Positions 54,177-63,132 are shown, numbered from the stretch's first letter. The stretch: 64,000 bases of DNA from Rhodoplanes azumiensis (GCF_042682915.1 NZ_JBHUIW010000029.1:1-64000); one strand, 5' to 3'. Notes: generated from the sequence alone by a model not told the origin. Translations and numbers: made by a program.

Positions 54177-55262
54177 ATGTATATCGGCGAGCAGCTCATC
54201 GCCCCGACCGACGCGCGGCTGCGCCTCTCCGCCCAGCTCGGCTGCCGCGGCATCGTCATCGACACGCGCCCGGCCCTCGAGGTGATCGAGGCCGACGGCG
54301 CGTGGAACCCGCAGAAGGTCGCGGCGCTGCGCCGGCGCATCGAAGGCTTCGGGATGCGGCTCGACGGCATGGCGCTCGACGTCGGCTCGCTGCTGCTCGA
54401 CAGCCTCCGCGCCCCCGACAGGGCGAAGGAGACCGCGGCGCGGCTGCGCCAGCACATCCGGGCCGCCGCCGAAGGCGGCGTGCCGCTGCTCAAATACACG
54501 GTCGCGATGGTCGGCATCACCCGCACCGGCATGGTCGAGGGCCGCGGCGGCATGCAGTGCAGTGCCTTCCGGGCGGCCGACTACCGGCCCGAGGCGGATG
54601 CACGCTTCTCCTACTGGGGCACGGTGCTGCCCGAGGACGGCGAAGGAAACGGCGGTGGCGGGGTGTCACCCGTCGATCGGCAGGGCGCGCCCGAGACCTG
54701 CGGGCAGGTGATGGCGAGCGCCGCCGGCCCGATCAGCGAGGCCGACGGTTGGCGGGCGATCGCGTTCCTGGTCTCCGAGCTGTTGCCGACCGCCGAGGCG
54801 GTGGGTGTGAAGCTCGCCTGCCATCCGCACGACCCGGCCTATCCGCCCGGTGGCCTCAACGGCGTCCATCACGTGCTCGGCTCGCTCGACGGGATGCGGC
54901 GCTTCGTGGCGCTGGCGCCGGAGAGCCCGTGCCACGGTTTCAACTTCTGCCAGGGCACCATCGCCGAGATGTCGATCGACCCGACCGCCACGGTGCTGGA
55001 GGCGATCCGCACCTTCGGGCCGCAGAAGCGCATCTTCATGGTCCACTTCCGCAACATCACGGGCGGCTATCTCGACTTCCGCGAGGCGATGCCGGACGAG
55101 GGCACGGTCGACATGGCGGCCTGCATCCGCGCCTATCGCGAGGTGGGCTACGACGGGATTCTCTGCCCCGACCACGTGCCGCTGTCCGACCTCGACCCCG
55201 GCCGCGAGCGCTTCTTCGCCTTCGCGCTCGGCTACACCAAGGCGCTGCTGCAGGCGGCGTGA
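54177..55262 (+). CDS. mannonate dehydratase (UxuA)-like sugar acid dehydratase
   Basis: This 361-residue TIM-barrel protein is related to D-mannonate dehydratase. KLACHPHDPAYPPGG holds the metal-site Cys and His, and GFNFCQGTIAEM, IFMVHFRNITGGYLDFREA and DGILCPDHVPLSD follow. UxuA converts D-mannonate to 2-keto-3-deoxygluconate; a different acid sugar is possible. It sits behind the FCD regulator, but a 107-bp palindrome lies in between, so cotranscription is uncertain. Confidence 0.8.
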   Translation: MYIGEQLIAPTDARLRLSAQLGCRGIVIDTRPALEVIEADGAWNPQKVAALRRRIEGFGMRLDGMALDVGSLLLDSLRAPDRAKETAARLRQHIRAAAEGGVPLLKYTVAMVGITRTGMVEGRGGMQCSAFRAADYRPEADARFSYWGTVLPEDGEGNGGGGVSPVDRQGAPETCGQVMASAAGPISEADGWRAIAFLVSELLPTAEAVGVKLACHPHDPAYPPGGLNGVHHVLGSLDGMRRFVALAPESPCHGFNFCQGTIAEMSIDPTATVLEAIRTFGPQKRIFMVHFRNITGGYLDFREAMPDEGTVDMAACIRAYREVGYDGILCPDHVPLSDLDPGRERFFAFALGYTKALLQAA

Positions 55263-55307
55263 GCGGCCCTTCCAACGTAGCGAAAGTGTCTCGGCGAGGC
55301 GCCGGCG

Positions 55308-55449
55308 CTCCCTCTCCCCGCGTGCGGGGAGAGGGTCGGGGTGAGGGGGCGCTTCCGTAAAGCTCAGACTCGCGGCGACGCCCCCTCCCCCGACATCCGC
55401 GCGGAACGCGCGAATGTCGACCTCTCCCCGCGCGCGGGGAGCGGTGAGG
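55308..55449. repeat. two CTCTCCCC palindromes in tail-to-tail spacer
   Basis: CCTCTCCCCGCGTGCGGGGAGAGG near 55311 and CCTCTCCCCGCGCGCGGGGAGCGG near 55420 flank GACGCCCCCTCCCCC and a CATCCGCGCGGAACGCGCGAATG hairpin. This composite arrangement is repeated at 61049-61190, where it lies inside queG. Confidence 0.75.
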
Positions 55450-55464
55450 ATGCGGCTCCGATCA

Positions 55465-55493
55465 GATCTGATCTCGTCAGATCTTATCAGATC
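55465..55493 (-). terminator. GATC-rich hairpin at molybdopterin dehydrogenase 3' end
   Basis: GATCTGAT (55465-55472) and ATCAGATC (55486-55493) can pair across a 13-nt loop that contains a further CAGATC. The second arm overlaps the dehydrogenase stop codon. The adjoining GATCAGATCTGATC is a perfect 14-bp palindrome. Terminator function is a guess. Confidence 0.4.
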
Positions 55494-57831
55494 AACCTTC
55501 CCCCATCCCCCGGCAGGCGGCCCAGATCTTCTCCGGGGTGGCCGGCATGTCCATGCGGATGCCGGCCGGGGTCGGGATGGCGTCGGCGATCGCGTTCATC
55601 ACGGCGGCGAGCGAGCCCGTCGTGCCGGCCTCGCCGACGCCCTTGACGCCGAGCGGGTTGGTCGTCGCCGGTGTGTTCGCCTCGGCCGAGACGACCGGCG
55701 GCATGTCGGCGGCGCGCGGCATCGCGTAGTCCTGGAACGAGCCGGTGACGAGCTGGCCCGAGTCGAGGTCGTAGACGGCGCGCTCCATCACGGCCTGGCC
55801 GAGCCCCTGCGCCAGTGCGCCGTGGAGCTGCCCCTCGACCAGCACGTGGTCGAGCACCACGCCGCAATCGTCGACCGCCGTGTAGCGCACGATCGCCAGC
55901 GCCCCGGTCTGCGGATCGATCTCCACCTCGGCGACGTGGCAGCCGTTCGGAAAGTTTTGCGGCGTGTCGGTCGCGACCCGTGTGTCGAGATCGTCCTCGC
56001 TCTCGCCCGCGGCCTTCTTCTGCGCCGCCATGTCCGCCACCTCGAAGAGCGAAATGCGTCGGTCGGTGCCGGCGATAGAGAAATCGCCGGCCGCATAGAC
56101 GATGTCGGCCTCGGCCGTCTCCAGTGCGTCGGCGGCGATCTTCCGGCCCTTCTCCAGCACCACCGCGACGGCCTTCACCAGGGCGGCGCCGGCCGCGCTC
56201 GTCGTGCGCGAGGCGACCGAGGAGTTGCTGATCACGCCGTTGTCGCTGTCGCCGCCCGAATATCTAATCTTGTCGAGCGGCACGCCGAGCCTCTCGCTCA
56301 GCACGCGTGGAAAAATCGTCGCGTGGCCCTGACCGGTGGCCTGGGCGCCGAGCGCCAGCACCACGGTGCCGTCGCCCGGAAAGAGCAGTCCGGCGCCCTC
56401 GGTCGGCACGCCGCCGGCGTGCTCGACCATGCAGGAGAGCCCGACGCCGCGCAGTCTTCCGCGCGTCCTCGCCTCGGCCTTGCGGGCGTCGCGGCCCGCA
56501 TGGTCGGCGAGCGCCAGCGCCTTCTCGAACACGGCCGGAAAGTTGCCGCTGTCGAACACGGTGCCGACCGGCGTCCGGTACGGAATCGCGTCCGCCGGCA
56601 CCAGGTTGCGGCGGCGGATCTCGTCCGGCGCGATCCCGGTGAGGCGGGCCGCCTCGTCGACCAGGCGCTCGATCAGATAGTTCGCCTCCGGCCGGCCGGC
56701 GCCGCGATAGGGCGCCGTCGGCGTCGTGTTGGAGAACACGCAGCGCACCGCGATGTCGACCCGCGGGATCGCGTACATGCCGGGCACGCAGCGGGCGAAG
56801 TTGACAGTGGCGAGGAACGCCGCGACCTGCCCCACATAGGCGCCGAGATTGACGAGGCTGCGCAGCCGCAGCGCCGTGAATCGGCCGTCCGCATCGACCG
56901 CGAGCTCGCCTTCGAGGATCGAGTCGCGCGCATGCGCGTCGGTGAGGAACGCCTCCGAGCGGGTCGACATCCAATGCACGGGCCGCTCGAGCCGCTTCGC
57001 CGCCACGCAGAGCGCCGGATACTCCGGATAGGGCGAGCTCTTCATGCCGAAGGCGCCGCCGACATCCTCGGTGATCACCCGCAGCTTGCCGGGATCGATG
57101 CCGAGGATGCGGGCCATGTGGTCGCGGATCGGCCGGGCGCCCTGGGTGCAGACGCGGAGCAGATAACAGTCGGTCGCGGCGTCGTAAGAGGCCGTGGCGC
57201 CGCGCGGCTCCATGCTGGCGACCATGATGCGCTGATTGACGTGGCCGACGCGGGCGACGTGTGCCGCGGCGGCGATCGCGGCGTCGACGGCGGCCGGGTC
57301 GCCGCCGTCCGCCGCGGTCGGGAACTGCCAGTCGAGGGCGATGTTGCCGGGTGCCTCGGGCCACAGCTGCGGCGCTCCGGGCGCGGCGGCGCGCTGCACG
57401 TCGACCACGGCGGGCCGCTCCGCGTAGTCGACCACGACGAAATCGGCGGCGTCCTGGGCGGCGAGCGCCGTCTCGGCGACGACGAGGGCGACCGGCTCGC
57501 CGGCATGCATCGCGGTCGCGGCGAGCGAGGGGCGGAACGGCATCACGAGCGGCCCGCTCGCGCCCCGCATCGGCATGTGGGCGGCGAGCGTTCCGACCCC
57601 GGCGGCCGCCATGTCGTCCGCCGTGAAGACGCCGAGCACGCCCGGCACGGCGCGCGCGGCGCTCGCGTCGATGCCGGTCACCACCGCATGGGCGTGCGGC
57701 GACCGCACGAAGACCCCGTAGGCCTGCCCGGGCAGCGCCGCGTCGGCGACGAAGCGGCCGGCCCCGCGCAGCAGCGGCGCGTCCTCGACCCGGTATCGTC
57801 GGAGAGCCGCGCGCGCCGTCGTGTCGTCCAT
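55492..57831 (-). CDS. xanthine dehydrogenase family molybdopterin-binding subunit (orphan)
   Basis: This 779-residue large subunit has domain a/b at about 20-130 (RFVADAALPGQAYGVFVRSP) and molybdopterin-binding regions TEDVGGAFGMKSSPYPEYPA, APYRGAGRPEANYLIERLVD, GQATGQGHATIF-type (here ALGAQATGQGHATI) and NPLGVKGVGEAGTTGS, whose Glu is the probable catalytic base. The CO-dehydrogenase active loop is absent. The FAD and 2Fe-2S subunits normally encoded alongside are not present in the flanks. It should oxidise an aldehyde, purine or N-heterocycle; the substrate is unknown. Confidence 0.9.
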   Translation of the reverse strand: MDDTTARAALRRYRVEDAPLLRGAGRFVADAALPGQAYGVFVRSPHAHAVVTGIDASAARAVPGVLGVFTADDMAAAGVGTLAAHMPMRGASGPLVMPFRPSLAATAMHAGEPVALVVAETALAAQDAADFVVVDYAERPAVVDVQRAAAPGAPQLWPEAPGNIALDWQFPTAADGGDPAAVDAAIAAAAHVARVGHVNQRIMVASMEPRGATASYDAATDCYLLRVCTQGARPIRDHMARILGIDPGKLRVITEDVGGAFGMKSSPYPEYPALCVAAKRLERPVHWMSTRSEAFLTDAHARDSILEGELAVDADGRFTALRLRSLVNLGAYVGQVAAFLATVNFARCVPGMYAIPRVDIAVRCVFSNTTPTAPYRGAGRPEANYLIERLVDEAARLTGIAPDEIRRRNLVPADAIPYRTPVGTVFDSGNFPAVFEKALALADHAGRDARKAEARTRGRLRGVGLSCMVEHAGGVPTEGAGLLFPGDGTVVLALGAQATGQGHATIFPRVLSERLGVPLDKIRYSGGDSDNGVISNSSVASRTTSAAGAALVKAVAVVLEKGRKIAADALETAEADIVYAAGDFSIAGTDRRISLFEVADMAAQKKAAGESEDDLDTRVATDTPQNFPNGCHVAEVEIDPQTGALAIVRYTAVDDCGVVLDHVLVEGQLHGALAQGLGQAVMERAVYDLDSGQLVTGSFQDYAMPRAADMPPVVSAEANTPATTNPLGVKGVGEAGTTGSLAAVMNAIADAIPTPAGIRMDMPATPEKIWAACRGMGEG

Positions 57832-57898
57832 CGGGGGTGCCTTCGTCTACCTTGTATGTCCGGCGTCGATCGACGGCCGTGCGTCACGCGCATGGTTC

Positions 57899-57990
57899 GT
57901 CATGCGCGGGCTCGCCCCGCGCATCCATCCGGCACGCGACCACGCTATTTCGAAGGACGATGGGTCGCCGGGTCAAGCCCGGCGACGACG
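57899..57990. repeat. palindromic repeat
   Basis: GTCATGCGCGGGCTCGCCCCGCGCATCC and GGTCGCCGGGTCAAGCCCGGCGACGAC are two adjacent hairpins flanking CACGCTATTTCGAAGGACGA. They lie between uppP (3' end) and the molybdopterin subunit start. Confidence 0.7.
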
Positions 57991-58011
57991 CGGCTCTGTC
58001 ACGGGCCACGC

Positions 58012-58818
58012 TCAGCCGAACAAGGCGAGGCCGATCAGGCCGAGCGTGCCGACCGCGACGCGCCACCAGACGAACAGGCCGAAGCCGTGGCGGGCGACGA
58101 AGCCGAGGAAGGTCTTCACCACGATCCAGCCGAACACGAAGGAGGCGACGAAGCCGACCGCCACCAGGATCAGGTTGCTGGAGCTCATCTGGCCGCCGTT
58201 CTTGTAGAGGTCGTAGGCGAAAGCGCCGACCATGGTCGGCATCGCCAGCCAGAACGAGAACTCCGCGGCGGAGCGCCGGTCGGCGCCGAGCAGCATGGCG
58301 CCCACGATGGTGGCGCCGGCGCGCGACACGCCCGGGATCATCGACACGCACTGGATCAGCCCGATGCCGAGATACACCTTGAGGGGGAACTCGGTCGCCT
58401 CGTCGTAGCGCGGCTTCAGGTCGAGATGGTCGACCAGATACAGCACGGCCGCCCCGGCGATCAGCGAAAAGCAGATGATCCACGGGTTGAACAGAACCGA
58501 CTTGATGAAGCCGTGGGCGATCGCCCCGACGATCGCGGCGGGCAGGAAGGCGATCAGCACGCCGAGAACGAAGCGGCGGGCGTACTCGTCGGAGAAGAAG
58601 TGGGTGGCGAGCAGCAGGAGCTTGCGGAAGTAGATCGACAGCAGCGCCATGATGGCGCCGAGCTGGATCAGCACCGCGAAGGTCTTGCCGAAGTCCTCGT
58701 CGTCGAAGCCGAAGAAGTGCTCGACCAGGAGGAGGTGGCCGGTGGACGACACCGGCAGGTATTCGGTCAATCCCTCGACGAAGCCGAGGAAGGCGGCCTT
58801 GAACAGATCGAGCAGCAT
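58012..58818 (-). CDS. uppP: undecaprenyl-diphosphatase UppP (BacA)
   Basis: This 268-residue integral membrane phosphatase recycles undecaprenyl pyrophosphate for peptidoglycan and glycan synthesis. The signature motifs are EGLTEYLPVSSTGHL near residue 16 and MIPGVSRAGATIVGAMLLG near residue 165, with about eight TM helices. The ATG at 58818 (MLLDLFKAAF) has GGAG 7 nt upstream; upstream in-frame residues are Pro/Ala-rich and unlikely to be translated. Confidence 0.95.
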   Translation of the reverse strand: MLLDLFKAAFLGFVEGLTEYLPVSSTGHLLLVEHFFGFDDEDFGKTFAVLIQLGAIMALLSIYFRKLLLLATHFFSDEYARRFVLGVLIAFLPAAIVGAIAHGFIKSVLFNPWIICFSLIAGAAVLYLVDHLDLKPRYDEATEFPLKVYLGIGLIQCVSMIPGVSRAGATIVGAMLLGADRRSAAEFSFWLAMPTMVGAFAYDLYKNGGQMSSSNLILVAVGFVASFVFGWIVVKTFLGFVARHGFGLFVWWRVAVGTLGLIGLALFG

Positions 58819-59184
58819 GCGGGGCTCCGGACCAGACGGGCGGGCGGGGCCCGCGAACGGCTGCGCGCTTGTCGCAGATACCGGCCCCGGCCGGCAAGGC
58901 GGCAATGGGCCGGGGACGGGCGGTCCGGCCGGCCGCACGCCGGGGGCGCCTGGAATTCACCGCATTGAGGCGGCATGAGCGGGGAACCCGCCGGGCGGTC
59001 GGGGGCCGGGTCGAGCCGTGGCCACGGAAACCGTACCGGCCGAGAATGTCCGCCGGGGGGCTTGCCCGTCGGCGGCCGGGGCGGCAAGTTCGCTCGGGCA
59101 TGCATTTGCGTCGGGTCGGTCCGGCGCGCGTCTCGATTGGCTCACGCCGGTTTCGGCCACGCAGGTCTCGGTTCACGCAAGTCC
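58819..59184. other. 366-bp divergent spacer without a recognised gene
   Basis: This very GC-rich spacer separates uppP (minus) and the GST gene (plus). I find no plausible small gene with a good ribosome-binding site and no strong palindrome. The CTCGATTGGCTCACGCC area just before the GST start may be promoter DNA. Confidence 0.45.
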
Positions 59185-59880
59185 ATGATGTTGACGCTGT
59201 TTCATCAGCCGTTGTGCCCGCAGTCGCGATTCGTCCGGATCGCGCTCGGCGAGTACGGCGTGGTGCCCAACCTCGCCGACGAGCGGCCGTGGGACCGCCG
59301 CCAGGAGTTTTTGGTGATCAACCCGGCCGGCACCACCCCGGTGCTGGTGGAGGACGGCCGCCCGCCCGTCGCGCACCCGGCCATGATCGCCGAATATCTC
59401 GACGAGACCCGCGGCAGCGGGCTCGGCGAGCACCGGCTGCTGCCGCAGGAGATGGCGGCCCGCATCGAGGTGCGGCGGCTGACCATGTGGTTCCTGGAGA
59501 AGTTCCACACCGAGGTGTCGGGCCCCTTGGTGCTTGAGCGGGTGTTCAAGCGCCACATGACGGTGAAGCAGGGCGGCGGCTCGCCCGACATCGACGCGAT
59601 CCGTGCGGCGCTCTCCAACATCCGCTATCATCTCGCCTATATCGGCTGGCTGGTGCGCACCCGCGACTGGCTCGCCGGACCGCGCATGACCTATGCGGAT
59701 CTCGCGGCCGCCGCGCATCTCTCGTCGGTCGACTATCTGGGCGATGTGCCGTGGCACGAGGACGAATCGGCGAAGACCTGGTACGCGCGGGTGAAGTCGC
59801 GCCCCTCGTTCCGGCCGCTCCTGGTCGAGATGCACGCCGGGATCGCCCCGTCCAAGACCTACGCCGACCTCGACTTCTGA
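59185..59880 (+). CDS. glutathione S-transferase family protein
   Basis: This 231-residue protein has an N-terminal thioredoxin-like GST domain starting LTLFHQPLCPQSRFVRIALG (CPxS active site) with the cis-Pro loop NPAGTTPVLVEDG. A C-terminal helical domain contains WLVRTRDWLAGPRMTYADLA, where ADL is the conserved capping motif. It is the first gene of a GST-queG-SDR series common in Rhizobiales. The substrate is unknown. Confidence 0.88.
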   Translation: MMLTLFHQPLCPQSRFVRIALGEYGVVPNLADERPWDRRQEFLVINPAGTTPVLVEDGRPPVAHPAMIAEYLDETRGSGLGEHRLLPQEMAARIEVRRLTMWFLEKFHTEVSGPLVLERVFKRHMTVKQGGGSPDIDAIRAALSNIRYHLAYIGWLVRTRDWLAGPRMTYADLAAAAHLSSVDYLGDVPWHEDESAKTWYARVKSRPSFRPLLVEMHAGIAPSKTYADLDF

Positions 59881-59921
59881 CGGACTCGTCGGCGCCCGAA
59901 TCGTCCGCGCCCGACCTGACG

Positions 59922-61193
59922 GTGCTGGTGGCGGCGCTGCGGGCCGAGGCGAAGACGCTCGGCTTCGACGCCGCAGCGGTCGCGGCGCCCGATGCGATCG
60001 GGGACGCCGGCGCGCGCTTTCGAGCGTTCCTGGCCGCCGGGATGCACGGCGACATGGACTGGCTCGCCGACCGGCCGGAGCGTCGCACGTCACCACGCGG
60101 CCTGTGGGCGGACGTGAACGCCGTCATCATGCTCGGCGTCAACTACGGACCCGAGTGCGACCCGCGGGATGTGCTGGCGCGGCGCGACCGGGGGGCGATC
60201 TCGGTCTATGCCCGCGGCGACGACTATCACGAGGTGATCAAGCCGCGCCTGAAGGCGCTGGCCCGCTGGCTGATCGGCGTCGCCGGCGGCGACGCGAAAG
60301 TGTTCGTCGACACCGCGGCCGTGATGGAGAAACCGCTCGCCGCCGCCGGCGGGCTCGGCTGGCAGGGCCGGCACACCAATCTGGTCTCGCGCGACTTCGG
60401 CTCCTGGCTGTTCCTCGGCGCCCTGTTCACGACCCTGCCGCTGCCGCCCGACGTGCCGGCGGACGACCATTGCGGCACTTGCCGGGCCTGCCTCGACGCC
60501 TGCCCGACCGACGCCTTCGTGGCGCCCTCCCGGCTCGATGCGCGGCGCTGCGTGTCGTATCTCACCATCGAGCACAAAGGCCCGATCCCGCACGAACTGC
60601 GCGAAAAACTCGGCAACCGCATCTACGGCTGCGACGACTGTCTGGCCGCCTGCCCGTGGAACAAGTTCGCCCAGGCCGGCCGCGACGCGAAGCTCGCCGC
60701 CCGCGAGGCGCTGAACGCGCCGTCGCTCGCTGAGCTGGCCGGGCTCGACGACCCGGCCTTCCGGGAGCTGTTCCGCAAGACCGCGATCAAGCGCACCGGG
60801 CGCGATCGTGTCGTGCGCAACGTGATGATCGCGATCGGCAACAGTGGCGACGCGGCGCTCGTCGACGTCGCGCAGGCCCGCCTCGCCGACGCCTCGCCCC
60901 TGGTGCGTGGCGCCGCCATCTGGGCGCTGTCGCGGCTGCTGCCAGGGGATGACTTTTCCGCGTTGGCCGCTCGCCATCGCGCCGACGAGACCGACCCACA
61001 AGTGCGGGAAGAATGGACGCTCGGTGTCTCACAAAGCGATTCCCATTCACCTCTCCCCGCGTGCGGGGAGAGGTCGACGCCCGAAGGGCGACGGGTGAGC
61101 GGGCGCTGCGAGGATACGGAGACGCCCCCTCACCCGGAGGCCGCGCCTGCCGGCGCGACCTCCGACCTCTCCCCGCGCGCGGGGAGAGGTTAA
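59922..61193 (+). CDS. queG: tRNA epoxyqueuosine(34) reductase QueG, with repeat-derived C-terminus
   Basis: This cobalamin-dependent enzyme makes the final step to queuosine in tRNA. Motifs are LTVLVAALRAEAKTLGFD at the start, EKPLAAAGGLGWQGRHTNLV, the two 4Fe-4S clusters (CGTCRACLDACPTDAF and CDDCLAACPWNKF), and a C-terminal HEAT-like part. The start is uncertain: GTG 59922 is taken, but an upstream codon overlapping the GST stop is possible. The last 50 or so residues (PLPACGERSTPEGRR to LSPRAGRG) are encoded by a palindromic intergenic repeat and are not part of the QueG family. Confidence 0.88.
   Translation: MLVAALRAEAKTLGFDAAAVAAPDAIGDAGARFRAFLAAGMHGDMDWLADRPERRTSPRGLWADVNAVIMLGVNYGPECDPRDVLARRDRGAISVYARGDDYHEVIKPRLKALARWLIGVAGGDAKVFVDTAAVMEKPLAAAGGLGWQGRHTNLVSRDFGSWLFLGALFTTLPLPPDVPADDHCGTCRACLDACPTDAFVAPSRLDARRCVSYLTIEHKGPIPHELREKLGNRIYGCDDCLAACPWNKFAQAGRDAKLAAREALNAPSLAELAGLDDPAFRELFRKTAIKRTGRDRVVRNVMIAIGNSGDAALVDVAQARLADASPLVRGAAIWALSRLLPGDDFSALAARHRADETDPQVREEWTLGVSQSDSHSPLPACGERSTPEGRRVSGRCEDTETPPHPEAAPAGATSDLSPRAGRG
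61049..61190. repeat. CTCTCCCC palindrome pair lying inside queG 3' end
   Basis: Two copies of CCTCTCCCCGCG(TG/CG)CGGGGAGAGG at about 61050 and 61167 flank GACGCCCCCTCACCC and a GCGCCTGCCGGCGC hairpin. The arrangement parallels 55308-55449. Here it is read in frame as the C-terminus of QueG. Confidence 0.8.
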
Positions 61194-61223
61194 GGTGGTC
61201 GGAATTCTGGACTGGAGTCACGC

Positions 61224-62126
61224 ATGACCACGCTGATCTGCTTCGGGTTCGGCTACAGCGCGCAGCACTGGGTCGCGGCCCATGGCGGGCGCTTCGACCG
61301 CATCGTCGGCACCACCCGCACGGCCGAGAGTGCCGCCGACCACGCGGCGCGCCACTACGGCGGGCGCGAGGTCGAGGTGCTGGTGTTCGACGGCACGACG
61401 GCCTCGGCCGAGCTGATCGAGGCGGTGCGCGAGGCCGACGCCATCCTGATCTCGGCGCCGCCGACCGAGACCGGCGACCCCGTCCTCGCCGTGCTGGGTG
61501 ACACGATCGCCGCGGCCGCGCAGGCCGGCACGTTGAAGAGCATCGTCCTGCTCTCGACGCTCGGCGTCTATGGCGACCACGGCGGTGCCTGGGTGGACGA
61601 GACGGCGGAGCTGCGTCCGGTCGGCGTCCGCAACCGCGCCCGGGTCGAGCAGGAGGCGGCCTGGATGGCGCTCGGCGCGCGCACCGGCGTTCCGGTCGCG
61701 AGCCTGCGGCTCGCCGGCATCTACGGCCCGGGCCAGAACGCCATCGTCAACATGGAGAAGGGCCGCGCCTGGCGCATCGTCAAGCCGGGCCAGGTGTTCA
61801 ATCGCATCCACGTGGTCGACATCGCGCAGGCGATCGAGGCGGCGTTCGACAAGCGCGCCCGCGGCGCCTTCAACGTCGCCGACGACGAGCCGACCCCGCC
61901 CGGCGACCCGGTCGTCTTCGCGGCCGAGCTGCTGGGCCGCGAGCCGCCGCCCGAATGGCCGTTCGAGGAGGCCGTCAAACATCTCCCCCCGATGGCCGCG
62001 AGCTTCTACGCCGAGTGCAAGCGCGCCAAGACCGACAAGCTCAAGAAGGAGCTCGGCGTCACCCTGCGCTACCCGACCTATCGGGAGGGGCTGCGGGCCG
62101 ATTTCGCGGCGCGCCAGCCGGCGTGA
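61224..62126 (+). CDS. SDR family NAD(P)-binding protein, YeeZ-like
   Basis: This 300-residue extended SDR-like protein has an N-terminal LICFGFGYSAQHW nucleotide motif, which departs from GxxGxxG and resembles the YeeZ group. VLLSTLGVYGDHGG and LRLAGIYGPGQNAIVNM follow. The usual YxxxK is modified (VRNRARVEQEAAW), so catalysis as a classical SDR is doubtful. It follows queG by 30 bp on the same strand. Function unknown. Confidence 0.8.
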   Translation: MTTLICFGFGYSAQHWVAAHGGRFDRIVGTTRTAESAADHAARHYGGREVEVLVFDGTTASAELIEAVREADAILISAPPTETGDPVLAVLGDTIAAAAQAGTLKSIVLLSTLGVYGDHGGAWVDETAELRPVGVRNRARVEQEAAWMALGARTGVPVASLRLAGIYGPGQNAIVNMEKGRAWRIVKPGQVFNRIHVVDIAQAIEAAFDKRARGAFNVADDEPTPPGDPVVFAAELLGREPPPEWPFEEAVKHLPPMAASFYAECKRAKTDKLKKELGVTLRYPTYREGLRADFAARQPA

Positions 62127-62181
62127 GGAGGGCTGGGCGCCGCGGTTCCGGCTGTGACGAAGTTGCGATACAACTTCGCGC

Positions 62182-63132
62182 ATGATCGCGAATCGCCTCG
62201 CCCCCGCTGCCGCTCCCGCTGCGATGCTCGTGGCCGTCGCCGCCCTGATCCTGCTCGCCGCTCCGGCGGCCGCGCAGGACAAGGGCACGCTCGATCCGAA
62301 GCCGCTGCCGCCGCTCGCCGATCCGAACGATCCGAAGACGCCGGCCAAGCAGCTCTTCGGCCGCAAGACGACGCCGTCGTCGCTGCAGGCGCGGGCGATC
62401 GGCTTCTACTCGAAGGGGTGCCTCGCCGGCGGCATCGCGCTGCCCGTCAACGGGCCGGCCTGGCAGGTCATGCGGCTGTCACGTAACCGGAACTGGGGCC
62501 ATCCGAACCTGATCGACATGCTGGAGCGGCTGGCGGTCGACGCCCGCAAGGCCGGCTGGCCGGGACTCCTGGTCGGCGATCTGTCGCAGCCGCGCGGCGG
62601 CCCGATGCTCACCGGTCACGCCAGCCATCAGGTCGGGCTCGATGCCGACATCTGGCTCACCCCGATGCCGGACCGGGAGCTGACCCGCCAGGAACGCGAG
62701 GAGATGTCGGCCACCATGGTGGTGGCGCGCGACCGCAAGGACGTCGACCCCGCCGTGTGGACGAGCGGCCATGTCGGCGTCATCCGCACCGCCGCCAACC
62801 TGCCCGGGGTCGAGCGCATCTTCGTCAACGCGGCGATCAAGAAGGCGCTGTGCCGTGACGCCGGCGCCGACCGCGGCTGGCTCAACAAGGTGCGGCCCTA
62901 TTGGGGGCACGACTATCACTTCCATGTCCGTATCGTCTGTCCGGCCGGTGACGCCGACTGCAAGCCGCAGCCGCCGGTGCCGGCCGGCGACGGCTGCGGC
63001 CACGAGCTCGACTGGTGGTTCCAGGAGTCGGTCCTGCATCCGCCGCCCCCCAAGGAGCCGCCGAAGCCGCGCCCCGGCCCGACGCTCGCCGATCTCCCGC
63101 CCGCCTGCCGCGTGGTGCTGCAGTCGCCGTAG
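62182..63132 (+). CDS. mepA: penicillin-insensitive murein endopeptidase MepA
   Basis: This 316-residue periplasmic LAS-type metallopeptidase cleaves D-Ala-mDAP crosslinks. It has a signal peptide at residues 1-30 (ending AAA). The zinc ligands are visible in GHASHQVGLDADIWL (His, Asp) and YWGHDYHFHVRI (His). Cysteine pairs stabilise the C-terminal half, and the tail is Pro-rich (HPPPPKEPPKPRPGP). Length and motifs are typical. Confidence 0.93.
   Translation: MIANRLAPAAAPAAMLVAVAALILLAAPAAAQDKGTLDPKPLPPLADPNDPKTPAKQLFGRKTTPSSLQARAIGFYSKGCLAGGIALPVNGPAWQVMRLSRNRNWGHPNLIDMLERLAVDARKAGWPGLLVGDLSQPRGGPMLTGHASHQVGLDADIWLTPMPDRELTRQEREEMSATMVVARDRKDVDPAVWTSGHVGVIRTAANLPGVERIFVNAAIKKALCRDAGADRGWLNKVRPYWGHDYHFHVRIVCPAGDADCKPQPPVPAGDGCGHELDWWFQESVLHPPPPKEPPKPRPGPTLADLPPACRVVLQSP

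Noticed and set aside
55414..58968. Very long (over 1,100 codons) open frame on the plus strand
   Set aside because: It is antisense to the molybdopterin subunit and uppP, has no signal or domain, and has the Arg/Gly/His-rich composition of a shadow frame in 70% GC DNA.
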